Of a stretch of DNA of 64,000 nucleotides, positions 32,301 to 40,976 are shown piece by piece. The notes beneath the pieces were generated by a model. That model made no database searches. It was given only the letters and a program-made list of their open reading frames with translations, and was not told the origin of the DNA. The translations under genes and the position numbers were made by a program. Position 1 is the stretch's first letter. Each line of letters opens with the position of its first letter. Origin of the DNA: W-Chloroflexi-9 sp045863195 (GTDB lineage Bacteria; Chloroflexota; Dehalococcoidia; UBA2979); the NCBI GenBank assembly GCA_045863195.1, contig BTUI01000001.1:248001-312000 (forward strand), given 5' to 3'.

Positions 32301-32647
32301 TTGATGCTGCTCGAGACGTCGCCATGCCAGGGCGTGACGGGGAGGTCGATGGCTTCGAAGATCGCTTCCAGACGGCGCGCCTGGTCATTAATGAGGGCCT
32401 TCAGAGGCGCGACGTAGAGGACGCCCAGCCCATCCGTGACGCCGGCCAGTGCCGTGCAGATCGGGAGGAACGCCGCCTCGGTCTTGCCGGAGGCCGTGGC
32501 GGAGGAGATCAGGACGTCACGTCCGTCCAGGATCAGCGGGATCGCCTGCTCCTGGATGTCACGTAACTCGTCCCAGCCCTCGCGCCAGATCCATCGCTGC
32601 AAGGCCGGGGCGAGGCGATCGAACGCTCGTGACGACGGGTCGGCCAT
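29354..32647 (-). CDS. Shango-like helicase (SngC-type) fused to DnaQ exonuclease and BRCT
   Basis: This 1097-residue protein starts at the ATG at 32647 (GGGAGGGACAC upstream). Residues 1-700 are an Lhr-type superfamily II helicase: Walker A SATASGKT at 49-56, DELH at 158-161, SATLGD, TTTLELGIDIRAVD and QRLGRSGRR. A winged-helix and Lhr-core region (GRRWRITGVNEERREVDL) follow. Residues 794-965 are a DEDDh 3'-5' exonuclease (AAVDFETATG, HNAAFDL, HDPVADA). Residues 1008-1090 are a BRCT domain (GRRIAFTGALHSMSRREAAE, TDYLVFGE). Shango and BREX-type helicases usually lack such a tail. The gene lies third after the TerB and ATPase genes, 10 bp from the latter. It probably unwinds and degrades invading DNA; this is inference. 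Confidence 0.9.
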   Translation of the reverse strand: MADPSSRAFDRLAPALQRWIWREGWDELRDIQEQAIPLILDGRDVLISSATASGKTEAAFLPICTALAGVTDGLGVLYVAPLKALINDQARRLEAIFEAIDLPVTPWHGDVSSSIKRRLIDQPRGGLLITPESLEALFVTRGSSMPRIAADLRYVVIDELHAFIGTERGRQLQSLLHRVEIAAKRRLPRIALSATLGDLDLAAEFLRPGAHQDVARVTSSALGREVQLQVRGYRLTPPPLRPGADGGPVDEARPDDASTGDDIAIGQHLYATLRGGMHLVFANRRTEVERFADLLRRLAEREGRPNEFFPHHGSLSRELREEAEERLQGTRPTTVIATTTLELGIDIRAVDSIAQIGPPGSVASLRQRLGRSGRRPGAPSVLRAYLQEPETTASSPPQDQLRPSLVQAIAMIQLLIDRWVEPPAPAALHLSTLVQQVLSLTAQHGGFRAADAYRALCVSGPFSSVDQGTFAQLLRDLATHELVRQTHDDLIVLDLKGERIVNHFDFYAAFTAPDEWKLLTAGRPLGTLPVTFPLAPDLFLIFAGRRWRITGVNEERREVDLEPAPGGVPPQFGGAGALIHDRVRAEMKRVYLDTAVPRYLDAAARDLLAEGRDAFQRLRLHEHPFVRDGRDAIVFPWAGDRIMHTLALQLRARGLAVAHEAMSLVARETSPHELYAHMRAIADAGPADTLTLAAAVENKHTEKHHVFLSDELLAADYASSQLDATGAWETAVRLADSVPERAPVAGVVADRVPDSAEVVTSVRPAPPLDGHASTSSAVRRPAAEDVPPLRGVRFAAVDFETATGQRNSACALGLVVVEDGQIVTTRRWLIRPPGNEYAPFNIGVHGIRPADTATAPAFPAVWDEARALIADRPLVAHNAAFDLAVLRASLDINGARPPTVDAYCTLLMSRSLWPRLTSYSLPLLSRFLDVHLSQHHDPVADATACAEIALKACTAAGVDQLQRLAERLELQAGFVRAGTWGSPHRMSPSTGARSGGAEASADPTNPLYGRRIAFTGALHSMSRREAAELVTESGGYAVGSVSARTDYLVFGEQDFSKFVDGEHSAKTRRAAELAAAGHPIEMLSEVDFLEMLQGGSS

Positions 32648-32657
32648 GTGTCCCTCC

Positions 32658-33980
32658 CTACAGGCGGAACGTCGCCAGTCCGTCGTCCGGTTCGCGATCG
32701 CTGTGCAGGTCGTCCGGGCCGAGCAGGTCAGGGTTCGCCTCGGGCGCGAAGTCGACCGTCCCGATGAGATCCGCCCACGAGGCTCCCGGGTTCTGTTCGA
32801 GGACGGCCAGGAGCTGCACAAAGGCGCGGATCGTGTCACGCGGCGTCCTGAAGTAGGCATTGCCGATCCGGCGCGAGCAGTGTTCCATGAACGCGTGCAG
32901 CGCAGGGTCGGGTAACGCGTAGGACGCAGGATTCCCGCCCGCGTGGATGTGTCGGAGCTTGCCCAAGACGACGAAGAGCTCTTCCGGTGTGAGATTCGGG
33001 AGGCGGACGACGGGGCCCGAGAAGTCCTTCAGCGCGCCACGCGCGAACGCGTTCTCGCTGAGGCGGCTCTGGAGTGCTTCGTAGCTGTAGAGACCGCGGC
33101 GGGTATCGGTGAGGAACTCTGGTGTCCCGGCCAACAGGAACCCGAGGTGTGCAACGTTGCCCTGTAGACAGTCGTTCAGGATGCGCAAGATCTGCTCGTA
33201 GTTGCTGCTGCGAGCCCGCGTGTTCGCCAGCTTGTAGAGATTGACCAGTTCGTCGAGGGCCACCACCAGGCCGGTGTAGCCCGCCAGTCGCACGAAACGC
33301 GCCAGGAGCTTGAGCTGGTCGTAGATGTTCTCGTCGTCGACGATGGTGCGCACGCCCAGGTCGCGCCTCGCATCAGTGCGGGTGCTGTACTCGCCCCGTA
33401 ACCACCGGACTGCGGCGGCCTTCAGCGATACGTCACCCTCGTCGTGTCCGCGCCAGTACGCCGCCACCACGTCGGCGAAGTCGTACCCTCCGACCAGTTC
33501 CGAGAGTGCGTTGAGGTGCCCGTGGAGCACCGATTCGACCGTCTGATCGCTGGCCTGGGCCTGCTGCTGCGCCTGGCCGATGAACCGTTCCACGACAGAC
33601 GTCAGGGCGCCTCCTTCGGGGTTGGTACGGGTCGCCAGATTGCGGGCGAGCTCGCTGTAGAGGCTCCGCGCCTGGCCCCCGGTGGCGTGGAGGCGTCGGT
33701 CCGGCGTGAGGTCGCCGTGCATCGTGACGACCCCCTTCTCGAGCGCGGCGGACCGGATCAGGTGCAGGAAGAAGCTCTTCCCGCTGCCGTACTCTCCGAT
33801 CACGAAGCGGATCGTGGACCCTCCATCCACGATCCGGTCGAGGTCGCCCAGGAGCGCCGCGATCTCGTCGGCACGCCCGACCTGAACGTGATGCAGCCCG
33901 CGTCGCGGCACCACACCGGCGGCCAGCGACTGCAGGATGGCGTCCCGATCCCTCTGGCGGATGCGGGATTCAGCGGTCAC
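32658..33980 (-). CDS. P-loop ATPase, BREX BrxD/Shango SngB type
   Basis: This 440-residue ATPase has the DUF2791/BREX-type ATP-binding domain. Walker A is IGEYGSGKSF at 61-70; Walker B is VVALDELVNL near 238, with an adjacent sensor region (FLLAGTPEFL). Toward the end comes YFRTPRDTIRAFVQLLAVLEQ, typical of this family. Similar ATPases pair with Lhr-like helicases in BREX type 2 (BrxD-BrxHI) and with TerB plus helicase in Shango. The GTG start at 33980 lies within the end of the TerB gene (11 bp overlap), and the helicase follows after 10 bp. It likely couples ATP to control of the helicase. Confidence 0.9.
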   Translation of the reverse strand: MTAESRIRQRDRDAILQSLAAGVVPRRGLHHVQVGRADEIAALLGDLDRIVDGGSTIRFVIGEYGSGKSFFLHLIRSAALEKGVVTMHGDLTPDRRLHATGGQARSLYSELARNLATRTNPEGGALTSVVERFIGQAQQQAQASDQTVESVLHGHLNALSELVGGYDFADVVAAYWRGHDEGDVSLKAAAVRWLRGEYSTRTDARRDLGVRTIVDDENIYDQLKLLARFVRLAGYTGLVVALDELVNLYKLANTRARSSNYEQILRILNDCLQGNVAHLGFLLAGTPEFLTDTRRGLYSYEALQSRLSENAFARGALKDFSGPVVRLPNLTPEELFVVLGKLRHIHAGGNPASYALPDPALHAFMEHCSRRIGNAYFRTPRDTIRAFVQLLAVLEQNPGASWADLIGTVDFAPEANPDLLGPDDLHSDREPDDGLATFRL

Positions 33981-36273
33981 GGAGCAACTCCCCCAGTGCT
34001 ATCTCGTTGATCTCCAGCGGGTCATCCCCCTCGATCAACGGTTCGTCACACACGGCGAACGATGCATCGTTGATCGTCTCGATCGCGCCCGCCGGCATGA
34101 GCCCGAGTTCGCCCGCTGTCTGATCGAAGTCAGCGCGAGACCAACGCGGGCGTTGTGCGAGGTAACTCACCAGCTGCGCGTGAGCCGGGTCAAGCCCGGC
34201 GAGTGTGTCAGCGGCTGCCTCGAGGTCCTCGGTCGTCTCCCCAGCAGTGAGGTCATCGACCGGTTCGCTGGCGTCATCAGCCTCCTCGAAGAGCTCGGTG
34301 AGCAGATGCGTGACTTCACGCGTGGAGGCCAGGACCTCAGCGATGCGGGCTTCGTCAAGCGCCACGCCGCGGTCGGATGGATCCTCCGCCGGAGGAGCAG
34401 GGATGCGGTGTCCCGGGACGGCATCGGCAGGCGCCACCACCACCGGCGCCATGGCCGGGCCGGATGCGAACGCGTGCAGGTCACGATGCAGCTGCTCCGC
34501 GTCGAGTTCGAGCAGCGTGTAGACACGGCTCAAGACCTGAACCTCCGCGGGACTCACGTGGCCGTCGGCTCCTGCCACGGACAGGACGAAGCGCCCCACG
34601 AGGTCCCGATGTGCCGACTGCAACGCACGGAGCCGTGTCTTCATGCCGGTCAGTCGAGGCGGCTCCACCAGTAACCAGCGGAGGTGCGCTCGAAGCCGCT
34701 GGCGGTCGACATCAGACAGCAGCAGCGCTTGCTCGAGGTGGCGCTCGAGTTGCTGCTCTTCCTCCTCACTCACCGATCCATCGGCCGCGCTGACCGCCGC
34801 GCCGAGGTGCAGCAACACCGTCGCGGCACGATACCCGTCAGCGGGCGCTTGCGGTCCGTCGACGAGGCGGAAGAGGGCGGCATGTTCGTGCTTGCTGAGA
34901 TTGATCTCTGAGTAGCGGATGTCCGGCGCGATCCCGACGCCGTGGCGTTCGAGCATCTCGACGAACGCGGTTGCCTCACGGGCGGTGAAACTGCCCGGGC
35001 GGCGTGCCGGGAAATCGGCAACGATGTCGGCGACGCGGACGACGCCGACTTCCTCCTGGCCGATCGCTTCCTCCACCTGATCCAGCAACTGACGAAGCTC
35101 CTCCGTCGGCCGGCGTTCGGCGAGTGCGCGCGGGAGCAGCGCGACGGCGCCATAGCTGTCGCGGTCTCCGTGCCGACCGACCCAGCGGCTGTATGCGTCC
35201 AGTTCGTCAGTGACCGCCTGAGCGAGTTCGACGAGCTGCCGGACCGGAGCCGTGAGGCGGCAGACGTCCGGGAGGTCACCGGCGTCGAATGCCATCACAC
35301 CGTGCAAACTCGCGCTGGCTGGGTGGTAGGAGAGCTTCAGCGGTGTCTTGTTCGGACGCACCTTCAGTCCGTCACCGAACCGCTCGCGATACCGCAGTTG
35401 GAAGAGCTCGTTGAACTCGTCCGTACAGCGCTCGGCAGGGGTCCGCAGGTGGACGTCGGGATGCGTACGCACCCATGAGAGGGCCCACGGTGCGGGAATC
35501 GGCTCGCCCGCCTCGACGATGGAGCCGAGCGCCAGGCGGAGCTCAATCGGGAACTCCCACCCACTGTGATCCAGCGGCGGCGTGAGTTCATCCACCTTGA
35601 CGGTGCCGTGCAACAGTGGCGCGAGGGACAGGAAGGCGCCCGCGTACCCGCGGAACGAGCGATTGTCCTGATAGAGGTCGAAGAGGCGCCTCACCTCCTC
35701 AACCAGGTGTGGGATCTCCGAGCGTGCCTCCTCGCGATACGCCGCTTCGAAGAGCGCCCGCCGCTCGATGCCATAGAAGAAGAGGAAGACGTACCCGATG
35801 TAGGCGCCGCCGGGGCGTCCTGCGGCCAGCCAGTCCAGGTAGGCGGCCCGTGATGCTGGCGTGATCGCGCTGTAGGAGGGCCAATAGCCCATCTGCGCCC
35901 CGGTCCGATCTGGTGACCGGTGGGTGCCGGGCAGGGCGGGATCGATCAGAGCAGGTTCGGCGTCAGCGTACGCCGACACGCCGGGGACACCGGTGCCCAC
36001 ATAGAGCATGCCCCCGGGCAGCACGCGCCCCTGGACGGTGACAGACTCACCCGGGGGCACCCATGCACGCTGCCCCGCGTCGGCGTGGTCTTCAGGTCGG
36101 CTGTTCCCGGACGGGGACGATCCCGACTGACGTCGACGCTCGCGCGCGTCCGTGGGGCTCGTCCGCTGCGAACTGGCGTCCGGCTGGTCGGACGCCCCCC
36201 TGCGCTGGGTCCACCACCAGATCACGACCGCGACGATCGCGATGCCGACCAGTGCCTCCATGGCGGCCCCCAT
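33970..36273 (-). CDS. Membrane-anchored TerB-N/TerB/TerB-C protein, Shango SngA type
   Basis: This 767-residue protein has one N-terminal transmembrane helix (about 6-21, ALVGIAIVAVVIWWW), then a Pro/Ser/Arg linker, a TerB-N domain from about 85 to 330 (QGRVLPGGMLYVGTGVPG; GYVFLFFYGIERRA), a TerB-like helical domain at about 500-610 (LGAAVSAADGSVSEEEEQQL; VLSVAGADGHVSPAEVQVL) and a TerB-C domain at the end (ASFAVCDEPLIEGDDP). TerB domains bind metal via acidic helices. This is the first gene of the three-gene operon and matches SngA of Shango. The start is ATG at 36273; a second ATG at 36261 is also plausible. The membrane anchor suggests sensing at entry of phage or plasmid DNA. Confidence 0.9.
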   Translation of the reverse strand: MGAAMEALVGIAIVAVVIWWWTQRRGASDQPDASSQRTSPTDARERRRQSGSSPSGNSRPEDHADAGQRAWVPPGESVTVQGRVLPGGMLYVGTGVPGVSAYADAEPALIDPALPGTHRSPDRTGAQMGYWPSYSAITPASRAAYLDWLAAGRPGGAYIGYVFLFFYGIERRALFEAAYREEARSEIPHLVEEVRRLFDLYQDNRSFRGYAGAFLSLAPLLHGTVKVDELTPPLDHSGWEFPIELRLALGSIVEAGEPIPAPWALSWVRTHPDVHLRTPAERCTDEFNELFQLRYRERFGDGLKVRPNKTPLKLSYHPASASLHGVMAFDAGDLPDVCRLTAPVRQLVELAQAVTDELDAYSRWVGRHGDRDSYGAVALLPRALAERRPTEELRQLLDQVEEAIGQEEVGVVRVADIVADFPARRPGSFTAREATAFVEMLERHGVGIAPDIRYSEINLSKHEHAALFRLVDGPQAPADGYRAATVLLHLGAAVSAADGSVSEEEEQQLERHLEQALLLSDVDRQRLRAHLRWLLVEPPRLTGMKTRLRALQSAHRDLVGRFVLSVAGADGHVSPAEVQVLSRVYTLLELDAEQLHRDLHAFASGPAMAPVVVAPADAVPGHRIPAPPAEDPSDRGVALDEARIAEVLASTREVTHLLTELFEEADDASEPVDDLTAGETTEDLEAAADTLAGLDPAHAQLVSYLAQRPRWSRADFDQTAGELGLMPAGAIETINDASFAVCDEPLIEGDDPLEINEIALGELLRDR

Positions 36274-36539
36274 CCGTTGCCGCCGTCCAGCTCTGAAGGC
36301 GGCCTACGGCGATGCGTGTCGCGCCGGGAGTCTGGCGACCGACATGGTCGCGGCAAGTTCGCATTCGCCAGTATCTGCGCTGACAGGTTGTAACAGATCG
36401 GGACGGTCAATCACCACGGTGGGCGCGGAATCAAATGGGTGGATCGTTGTCACCTGGAGACTCCGTTCATCCTTCGTCTCCTGACATCCTCCGGATGAAC
36501 GGAGTCTCCAGGTGAATGTTTCGGAGTGCAGCCCGCAGA
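36274..36539. other. Intergenic region between YhaN-like gene and Shango-like operon
   Basis: This holds the promoter for the Shango-like operon (none recognised with confidence) and the large inverted repeat listed separately. Confidence 0.4.
36451..36514. repeat. 22-bp perfect inverted repeat
   Basis: CACCTGGAGACTCCGTTCAT plus CC (36451-36472) is exactly complementary to 36493-36514, separated by a 20-bp spacer TTCGTCTCCTGACATCCTCC. It lies 26 bp after the yhaN-like stop and 178 bp before the TerB gene start. There is no T-run on either side, so it may be a structured RNA end, an operator for a large dimer, or a recombination site. Confidence 0.75.
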
Positions 36540-39500
36540 TCAGTCGAGCGGGATGGTGCGGTGGCCGTCGCTGGCAGCGTCGAAGAGGGCGGCGACCCAC
36601 GGATGGCAGGTGAAGACGACGACCTGCGTGCGCTGCGACAGGTCGACGAAGGCCTGGACGGCGCGGGCAGCGCGGGTTTCGTCGAAGTTGACGAGCACCT
36701 CGTCGACAACAACCGGAAGGCGTTCATGGTTCGTCGCCGCCTCTTCGATCGCGCCGACGCGGAGAGCGAGATAAAGCTGCTCCTTCGTGCCGCGGCTCAA
36801 GTGCTCCGGGGTCTTTGGCGCGCCGTCGCGATCCTCGACGGTGATCGCGCCGGCGTCGTCGAGGGACTGGTAGAGGCGCGCGTAACGGTCGTTGGTGAGG
36901 GTGCGGAAGAAGTCGGATGCGCGCTGGATGACGGCGGGCTGGCGTTCTCGCTCGTAGCGTTCGCGGGTGCGCTGGAGGAGTGCGCGGGCGAGTACAGCGG
37001 CTGACCAGTCGCGGGCGACGGCGAGTAACTCCGGCTCCAGGACGGCTGCACGGGCGCGGGCCTCGGTCGCGCTCTCGTCGTCGTGAAGTCGTTCGAGATC
37101 GCCGGCGACACGACCGCGCTCATCAACCAAAAGGTCGCGCTGGTCGCGTACGGTGGCGAGATCCGCTTGGATGGCTTCGAGGTCAGCCTCGATGGCCTCG
37201 CGCGAGGTTACCCGGAGGCCGGCGTCCAGCGCGTCCATGGCGGCGGGATCCGGGCCGACGATCTGCCGGAGGCGCATGTGCGCCTCCGAGCGTTCGCGCT
37301 CCAGCGCGTGGCGCTGCTCGTGCACCTCGGCACGACGGCGGAAGTGCTCGGGCGAGGTGACGCCGCCTTCCTGCAGCAGGTGCTCGAGGGCCTCACGGGC
37401 GGTAGCGGCCTGTTCCGCCGTGCGCCGGTGGGCGCGCTCACGCTCCTCGACCGTGGCGAGGGCCTGTTCGCGCTTGACCTGCTCCCTGCTGGCCGCCTCG
37501 AAGCGGTGTACGAGAGCATCAGCAGCCTGGACAGCGGCCTGTCCCTCGGGCCATTCCGTGTCCCAATCCAGGGCGCGTGCCACCGGCTCGACCCGGGCGC
37601 GGTACTGGGAGATATCCTCCTCGATCGCGTCGACGCGATGCCGCCACTGCTGGACCTCCTCCGCTCGCGTGCGAGCGGCATCAACCGTGGCGAGGAGGGA
37701 ATCGGCGGTGCGAGGGGCGAGGTTCACGGGAAAGTCTGCGGCGGTGAGCCAGACTTCCCACTCGCGCTGCGCCGTCGCACCCGAGGCTCGGGCGACTTCC
37801 AGCGCCTGTTCGGCGGCGGCGAGGCGCTGCTGCGCCCGTTCAGCGGTGCGGGCTGTGTCCACGATGGCCCGTTCCGCCCGCGTGCGCGCGTCGGCGAGCG
37901 GGCGGTCGTGTTCGAGGGTGGCCTCCGCGGCTTCGATGGAAGTAGGGTCGATGGTCGGGGCATCGCTGTCGGCATCGCCGAAGAGATCGGCGGCGGCGCG
38001 GCGGAGTACCGCCTGAGCGGATTCCAGGGCTGCGGTGGCGGCGGCATGCGAGCCGGGTGGACGAGGGGCGCCTGGGACGGTGGCGGTCACCGCGCGGCCG
38101 ACCAGGAGGAGGGCGAGGGACGTGACGAAGACGCCGCCGCCGACAGCGGCGAGACCGAGGGCGACGGTCGGTACTCCCGCAACAAAGGCGACCAGGGCGA
38201 CCACGAGGAGCGCCACACCGGTCACGGCGAGGCTGAGAAGGACCCCGCGGTTCAGGGATCGTTGCCCGGGAGGATTCGCCTCGCTACCGGCACTTTCGAG
38301 GTCGGTGACGCGGATGCGGGCGCGTTCGTGCGTATCGTGCGCGGTTCGGAGTTGGCGGAGGCCATCGGCGCGCGCGTGGATCGCGGCGTGGTCTGGGGCG
38401 TCCGCGAGGCGTTCGCGCTCGGCCTCGGCGTCGCGGTGGGCGCTCTGAGCATCGTCCAGTGCACGGCGGGCCTCTTCCACGTCGCGCGTGCGGCCGGCCT
38501 CCTCGGTGCGGGCGGCGTCCAGGCGCTGCTGCCAGCCCTCGATCTCGGCGCGGCGGGGGATCGAGAGGTCGAAGGTGAGGAGGCGATCCTCGTCCCAGCC
38601 GGGGCCGAGTTCTGCGAGACGGCGGGCGAGGTCGTCTTCTCTGCTGCGGAGTTCCGCGCGTCGCTCCGGGAGGTCGCGGAGCGAGTCGCCCACCGCGCCG
38701 CGACGTGAGATCAGACCGTTGATCGTCTCCGCGTAGTCGAGGAGGGTGGCGTCCGGGATTTCCTGCGAGGCGGCCTCGCGGGCGGCCTCGAGGTCACGTT
38801 CGGCCTCGACGCGGGCGACCTCCTCAGCGCGGAGGTCGCGTTCAGCCTGTTCGAGGCGGGCGATGGCGTTCGGCGGAAAGCCCGCGGTGTTTTCCAGAGC
38901 GGCGAGGTCCTGTTCCCTGCCGTGGAGGATGTTCCAGTCCTCCCAGGCGCGGTGGTGACGTTCGAGCGCCTGTTGCTGCGCGGAGATCGCGGCGAGGCGT
39001 TCCTCGGTAGCCTCGAGTTCACCGGCGATCTGGATGCGACGCTCCGAGAAGCGGCGGTAGTCGACAGCCTGCGTGGCGACCTCGCGGAGACGGGCGTCGG
39101 TCTCCTCCAGGTTGCGCAGGAGGCCCGCGACGACCTGGTTGCTGCCGCTGGGCTTGAAGAGATCATCGATGCGTGCGTCGAGGCGGCTCAGCGTGCGGGG
39201 GAGGCGTTCCGCGCCGATGCTGACGCCGTACAGCAGGCCGCCCAGATCGCCGCCGGAGGTGTCGAAGCGCACGAGGTCGTCCAGGTCGAAGGTGTAAGCA
39301 TCGCGGAAGAGCGTCTCAGAAGTGTTGCCGATCAAGGCATGAAACCGAGCCTCGGGGAGTACGCTTCCGTCCTCCGCGCGGGCCTCGAAAGGACCTCTGC
39401 GCGTGCCTTGATGGCGCTCGACAGTGAAGCGGCGACCGTCTTCCAGCCGGAGGGTGATGCGCCCGCCGTGCCTGCCGCCGCGCAGGGGCGGGTAGTGCTG

Positions 39501-39671
39501 TGCTCCGCCACGGGTGGGGAAGCCGAAGAGGACGGCGCGGACAAAGGCGAGGAGGGTGCTCTTGCCCGCCTCGTTGTCGCCGCGCACGAGTGTGAGGCCG
39601 TCGTCGAGCGGCCCGAACTCGCGGTCGTGATAGTGGCCGAAGCCATCGATGTGGAGGCGTTCGATGCGCAT
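36540..39671 (-). CDS. YhaN-like SMC/Rad50-type ATPase
   Basis: This 1043-residue ATPase of the SbcC/Rad50 class has the Walker A half at the N-terminus (MRIERLHIDGFG, RGDNEAGKST at 30-39) and the signature/Walker B at the C-terminus (SRGTKEQLYLALRVG, LPVVVDEVLVNFDETR). In between are long coiled coils interrupted near 470-520 by a hydrophobic hairpin (VTGVALLVVALVAFVAG; VFVTSLALLLVG), a hallmark of YhaN rather than SbcC. With YhaO encoded 6 bp upstream it should form a nuclease complex acting on DNA ends. In Bacillus, yhaO-yhaN-yhaM form one operon; yhaM is absent here. The ATG start has no strong ribosome binding site, implying coupling. Confidence 0.9.
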   Translation of the reverse strand: MRIERLHIDGFGHYHDREFGPLDDGLTLVRGDNEAGKSTLLAFVRAVLFGFPTRGGAQHYPPLRGGRHGGRITLRLEDGRRFTVERHQGTRRGPFEARAEDGSVLPEARFHALIGNTSETLFRDAYTFDLDDLVRFDTSGGDLGGLLYGVSIGAERLPRTLSRLDARIDDLFKPSGSNQVVAGLLRNLEETDARLREVATQAVDYRRFSERRIQIAGELEATEERLAAISAQQQALERHHRAWEDWNILHGREQDLAALENTAGFPPNAIARLEQAERDLRAEEVARVEAERDLEAAREAASQEIPDATLLDYAETINGLISRRGAVGDSLRDLPERRAELRSREDDLARRLAELGPGWDEDRLLTFDLSIPRRAEIEGWQQRLDAARTEEAGRTRDVEEARRALDDAQSAHRDAEAERERLADAPDHAAIHARADGLRQLRTAHDTHERARIRVTDLESAGSEANPPGQRSLNRGVLLSLAVTGVALLVVALVAFVAGVPTVALGLAAVGGGVFVTSLALLLVGRAVTATVPGAPRPPGSHAAATAALESAQAVLRRAAADLFGDADSDAPTIDPTSIEAAEATLEHDRPLADARTRAERAIVDTARTAERAQQRLAAAEQALEVARASGATAQREWEVWLTAADFPVNLAPRTADSLLATVDAARTRAEEVQQWRHRVDAIEEDISQYRARVEPVARALDWDTEWPEGQAAVQAADALVHRFEAASREQVKREQALATVEERERAHRRTAEQAATAREALEHLLQEGGVTSPEHFRRRAEVHEQRHALERERSEAHMRLRQIVGPDPAAMDALDAGLRVTSREAIEADLEAIQADLATVRDQRDLLVDERGRVAGDLERLHDDESATEARARAAVLEPELLAVARDWSAAVLARALLQRTRERYERERQPAVIQRASDFFRTLTNDRYARLYQSLDDAGAITVEDRDGAPKTPEHLSRGTKEQLYLALRVGAIEEAATNHERLPVVVDEVLVNFDETRAARAVQAFVDLSQRTQVVVFTCHPWVAALFDAASDGHRTIPLD

Positions 39672-39677
39672 CGCGGC

Positions 39678-40967
39678 TTACCGGGCCCCGGCGTCTAGGA
39701 ACTCATCCAGGAGGATGCGCTCCGCGTCCGTGAGCAGGGCGGCGATATCCACGGCCTCTAGGGCCCCGTTGCCGAGGTAGCGGCGCGCACGGGTATGCGC
39801 ATAGAGCGGCGTCAGTTCCCGGCGCAGCTCCTCCATGGCCGCAGGGTCCGCCGCGAGTTCGTCGATGAGCCGGAGGAGGTCGCCAAGCAGGTCCGGGGTC
39901 TGTGCGAGCGCGTCACGGTCGACGGCGGCGGCAGTCTCGACCTCGATCCGTTCGCAGAAGGCGAAGGTGGCGCCTGCGCTGAAGCGCTCGTTCAGCGTCT
40001 GGCGGATGTCAGGCACGAACTCGGGACGAGCGAGGGAGGCGTGCGCCGGACCGCGGCCGGTGACTTGGAGGCGGTAGACCAGCGGGCGGCCCTCGGCATC
40101 GTCGCGGGCGGACTCCACTGCGCTGGTCAGGGCGTCGAGCAATGCGTCGTCCAGGAGCGCGGTCTCGGACTCATTGATGGTGCCGATTTCCACCTCGACG
40201 CGCGCCCATCGGACGGTGTCGAGTGGTCGGAAGTCGAGGGTCACGCCGCCGCCTTCGGCGATCTCGACGAGGTAGACACCGCGGGCGCCGGGCTCGTTGG
40301 CGTGACGGCCCTGCGGGTTGCCAGGGTAGACCACGGCTGGGTCGTGTGAGCGCAGAACCTGGCGAGTGTGGACGTGACCGAGCGCCCAGTAGTCGTAGCG
40401 GGTGCGTTCGAGGTCCTCGAGCGTGCACGGAGCGTAGGGATCGTGGCCGGTATCCGTGCCAACGTTGGCGTGGAGGAGGCCGATGGCACGGCGACCGGTT
40501 TTCGGCGGTGGGAAGCGTGGGACGAGGTTCTCCCGCACCTCCCGCGTGGAGTAGGAGATGCCGTAGACCATCGGGCTCTGCGGATCGTTCGGATCGGCGG
40601 GATGGGCCTCGACGTCCGGGCCAAAGCGGACGGTGTTGGGCGGGAACGCGACGCGGGCCTCCCATCCGTCCAGCGGGTCATGGTTGCCGTGGCAGACGAA
40701 GGCGCGGATGCCGACCTCGTCGAGGCGGCGCAGGCCCTCGATGAAGCGGAGCTGGGCGCGGAGGCTGCGGTCCGCGCCATCGTAGATGTCGCCTGCGACG
40801 AGGAGTGCGTCCACGCGCTCCTCGAGACAGAGGTCGATGATGGCCTCGTACGTCTGGAACGTGCCCTCACGGAGGACATGCGCTGCGTCAGGGGCGTCCT
40901 GCAACATCCCGCGGAAGGGGCTGTCCAGGTGGAGATCGGCGGCGTGGACGAAGCGGTACGTCTTCAC
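39678..40967 (-). CDS. YhaO-like metallophosphoesterase, SbcD family nuclease
   Basis: This is a calcineurin-type DNA nuclease of about 429 residues. The phosphoesterase motifs run in order: VHAADLHLDSPF, LLVAGDIYDGADR, VCHGNHDPLDGW, GLLHANVG and ALGHVHTRQ. The C-terminal half has the capping domain of SbcD/YhaO proteins and a helical end (AAMEELRRELTPLYAHTRARR). I favour the GTG at 40967 (AGGTG 6 nt upstream); a GTG at 40976 adds three residues. It pairs with the YhaN-like ATPase downstream in a Mre11-Rad50-like complex processing DNA ends, for repair or defence. Confidence 0.9.
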   Translation of the reverse strand: MKTYRFVHAADLHLDSPFRGMLQDAPDAAHVLREGTFQTYEAIIDLCLEERVDALLVAGDIYDGADRSLRAQLRFIEGLRRLDEVGIRAFVCHGNHDPLDGWEARVAFPPNTVRFGPDVEAHPADPNDPQSPMVYGISYSTREVRENLVPRFPPPKTGRRAIGLLHANVGTDTGHDPYAPCTLEDLERTRYDYWALGHVHTRQVLRSHDPAVVYPGNPQGRHANEPGARGVYLVEIAEGGGVTLDFRPLDTVRWARVEVEIGTINESETALLDDALLDALTSAVESARDDAEGRPLVYRLQVTGRGPAHASLARPEFVPDIRQTLNERFSAGATFAFCERIEVETAAAVDRDALAQTPDLLGDLLRLIDELAADPAAMEELRRELTPLYAHTRARRYLGNGALEAVDIAALLTDAERILLDEFLDAGAR

Positions 40968-40976
40968 GGCGTACAC

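Noticed and set aside
29354..33980. BREX type 2 system
   Set aside because: The ATPase and helicase resemble BrxD and BrxHI, but PglX, PglY, PglZ and PglW genes are absent, and the TerB partner fits Shango better.
37083..38708. 541-codon plus-strand open frame
   Set aside because: It is antisense to the coiled-coil part of the YhaN-like gene; its Gly/Arg-rich product is typical of shadow frames.
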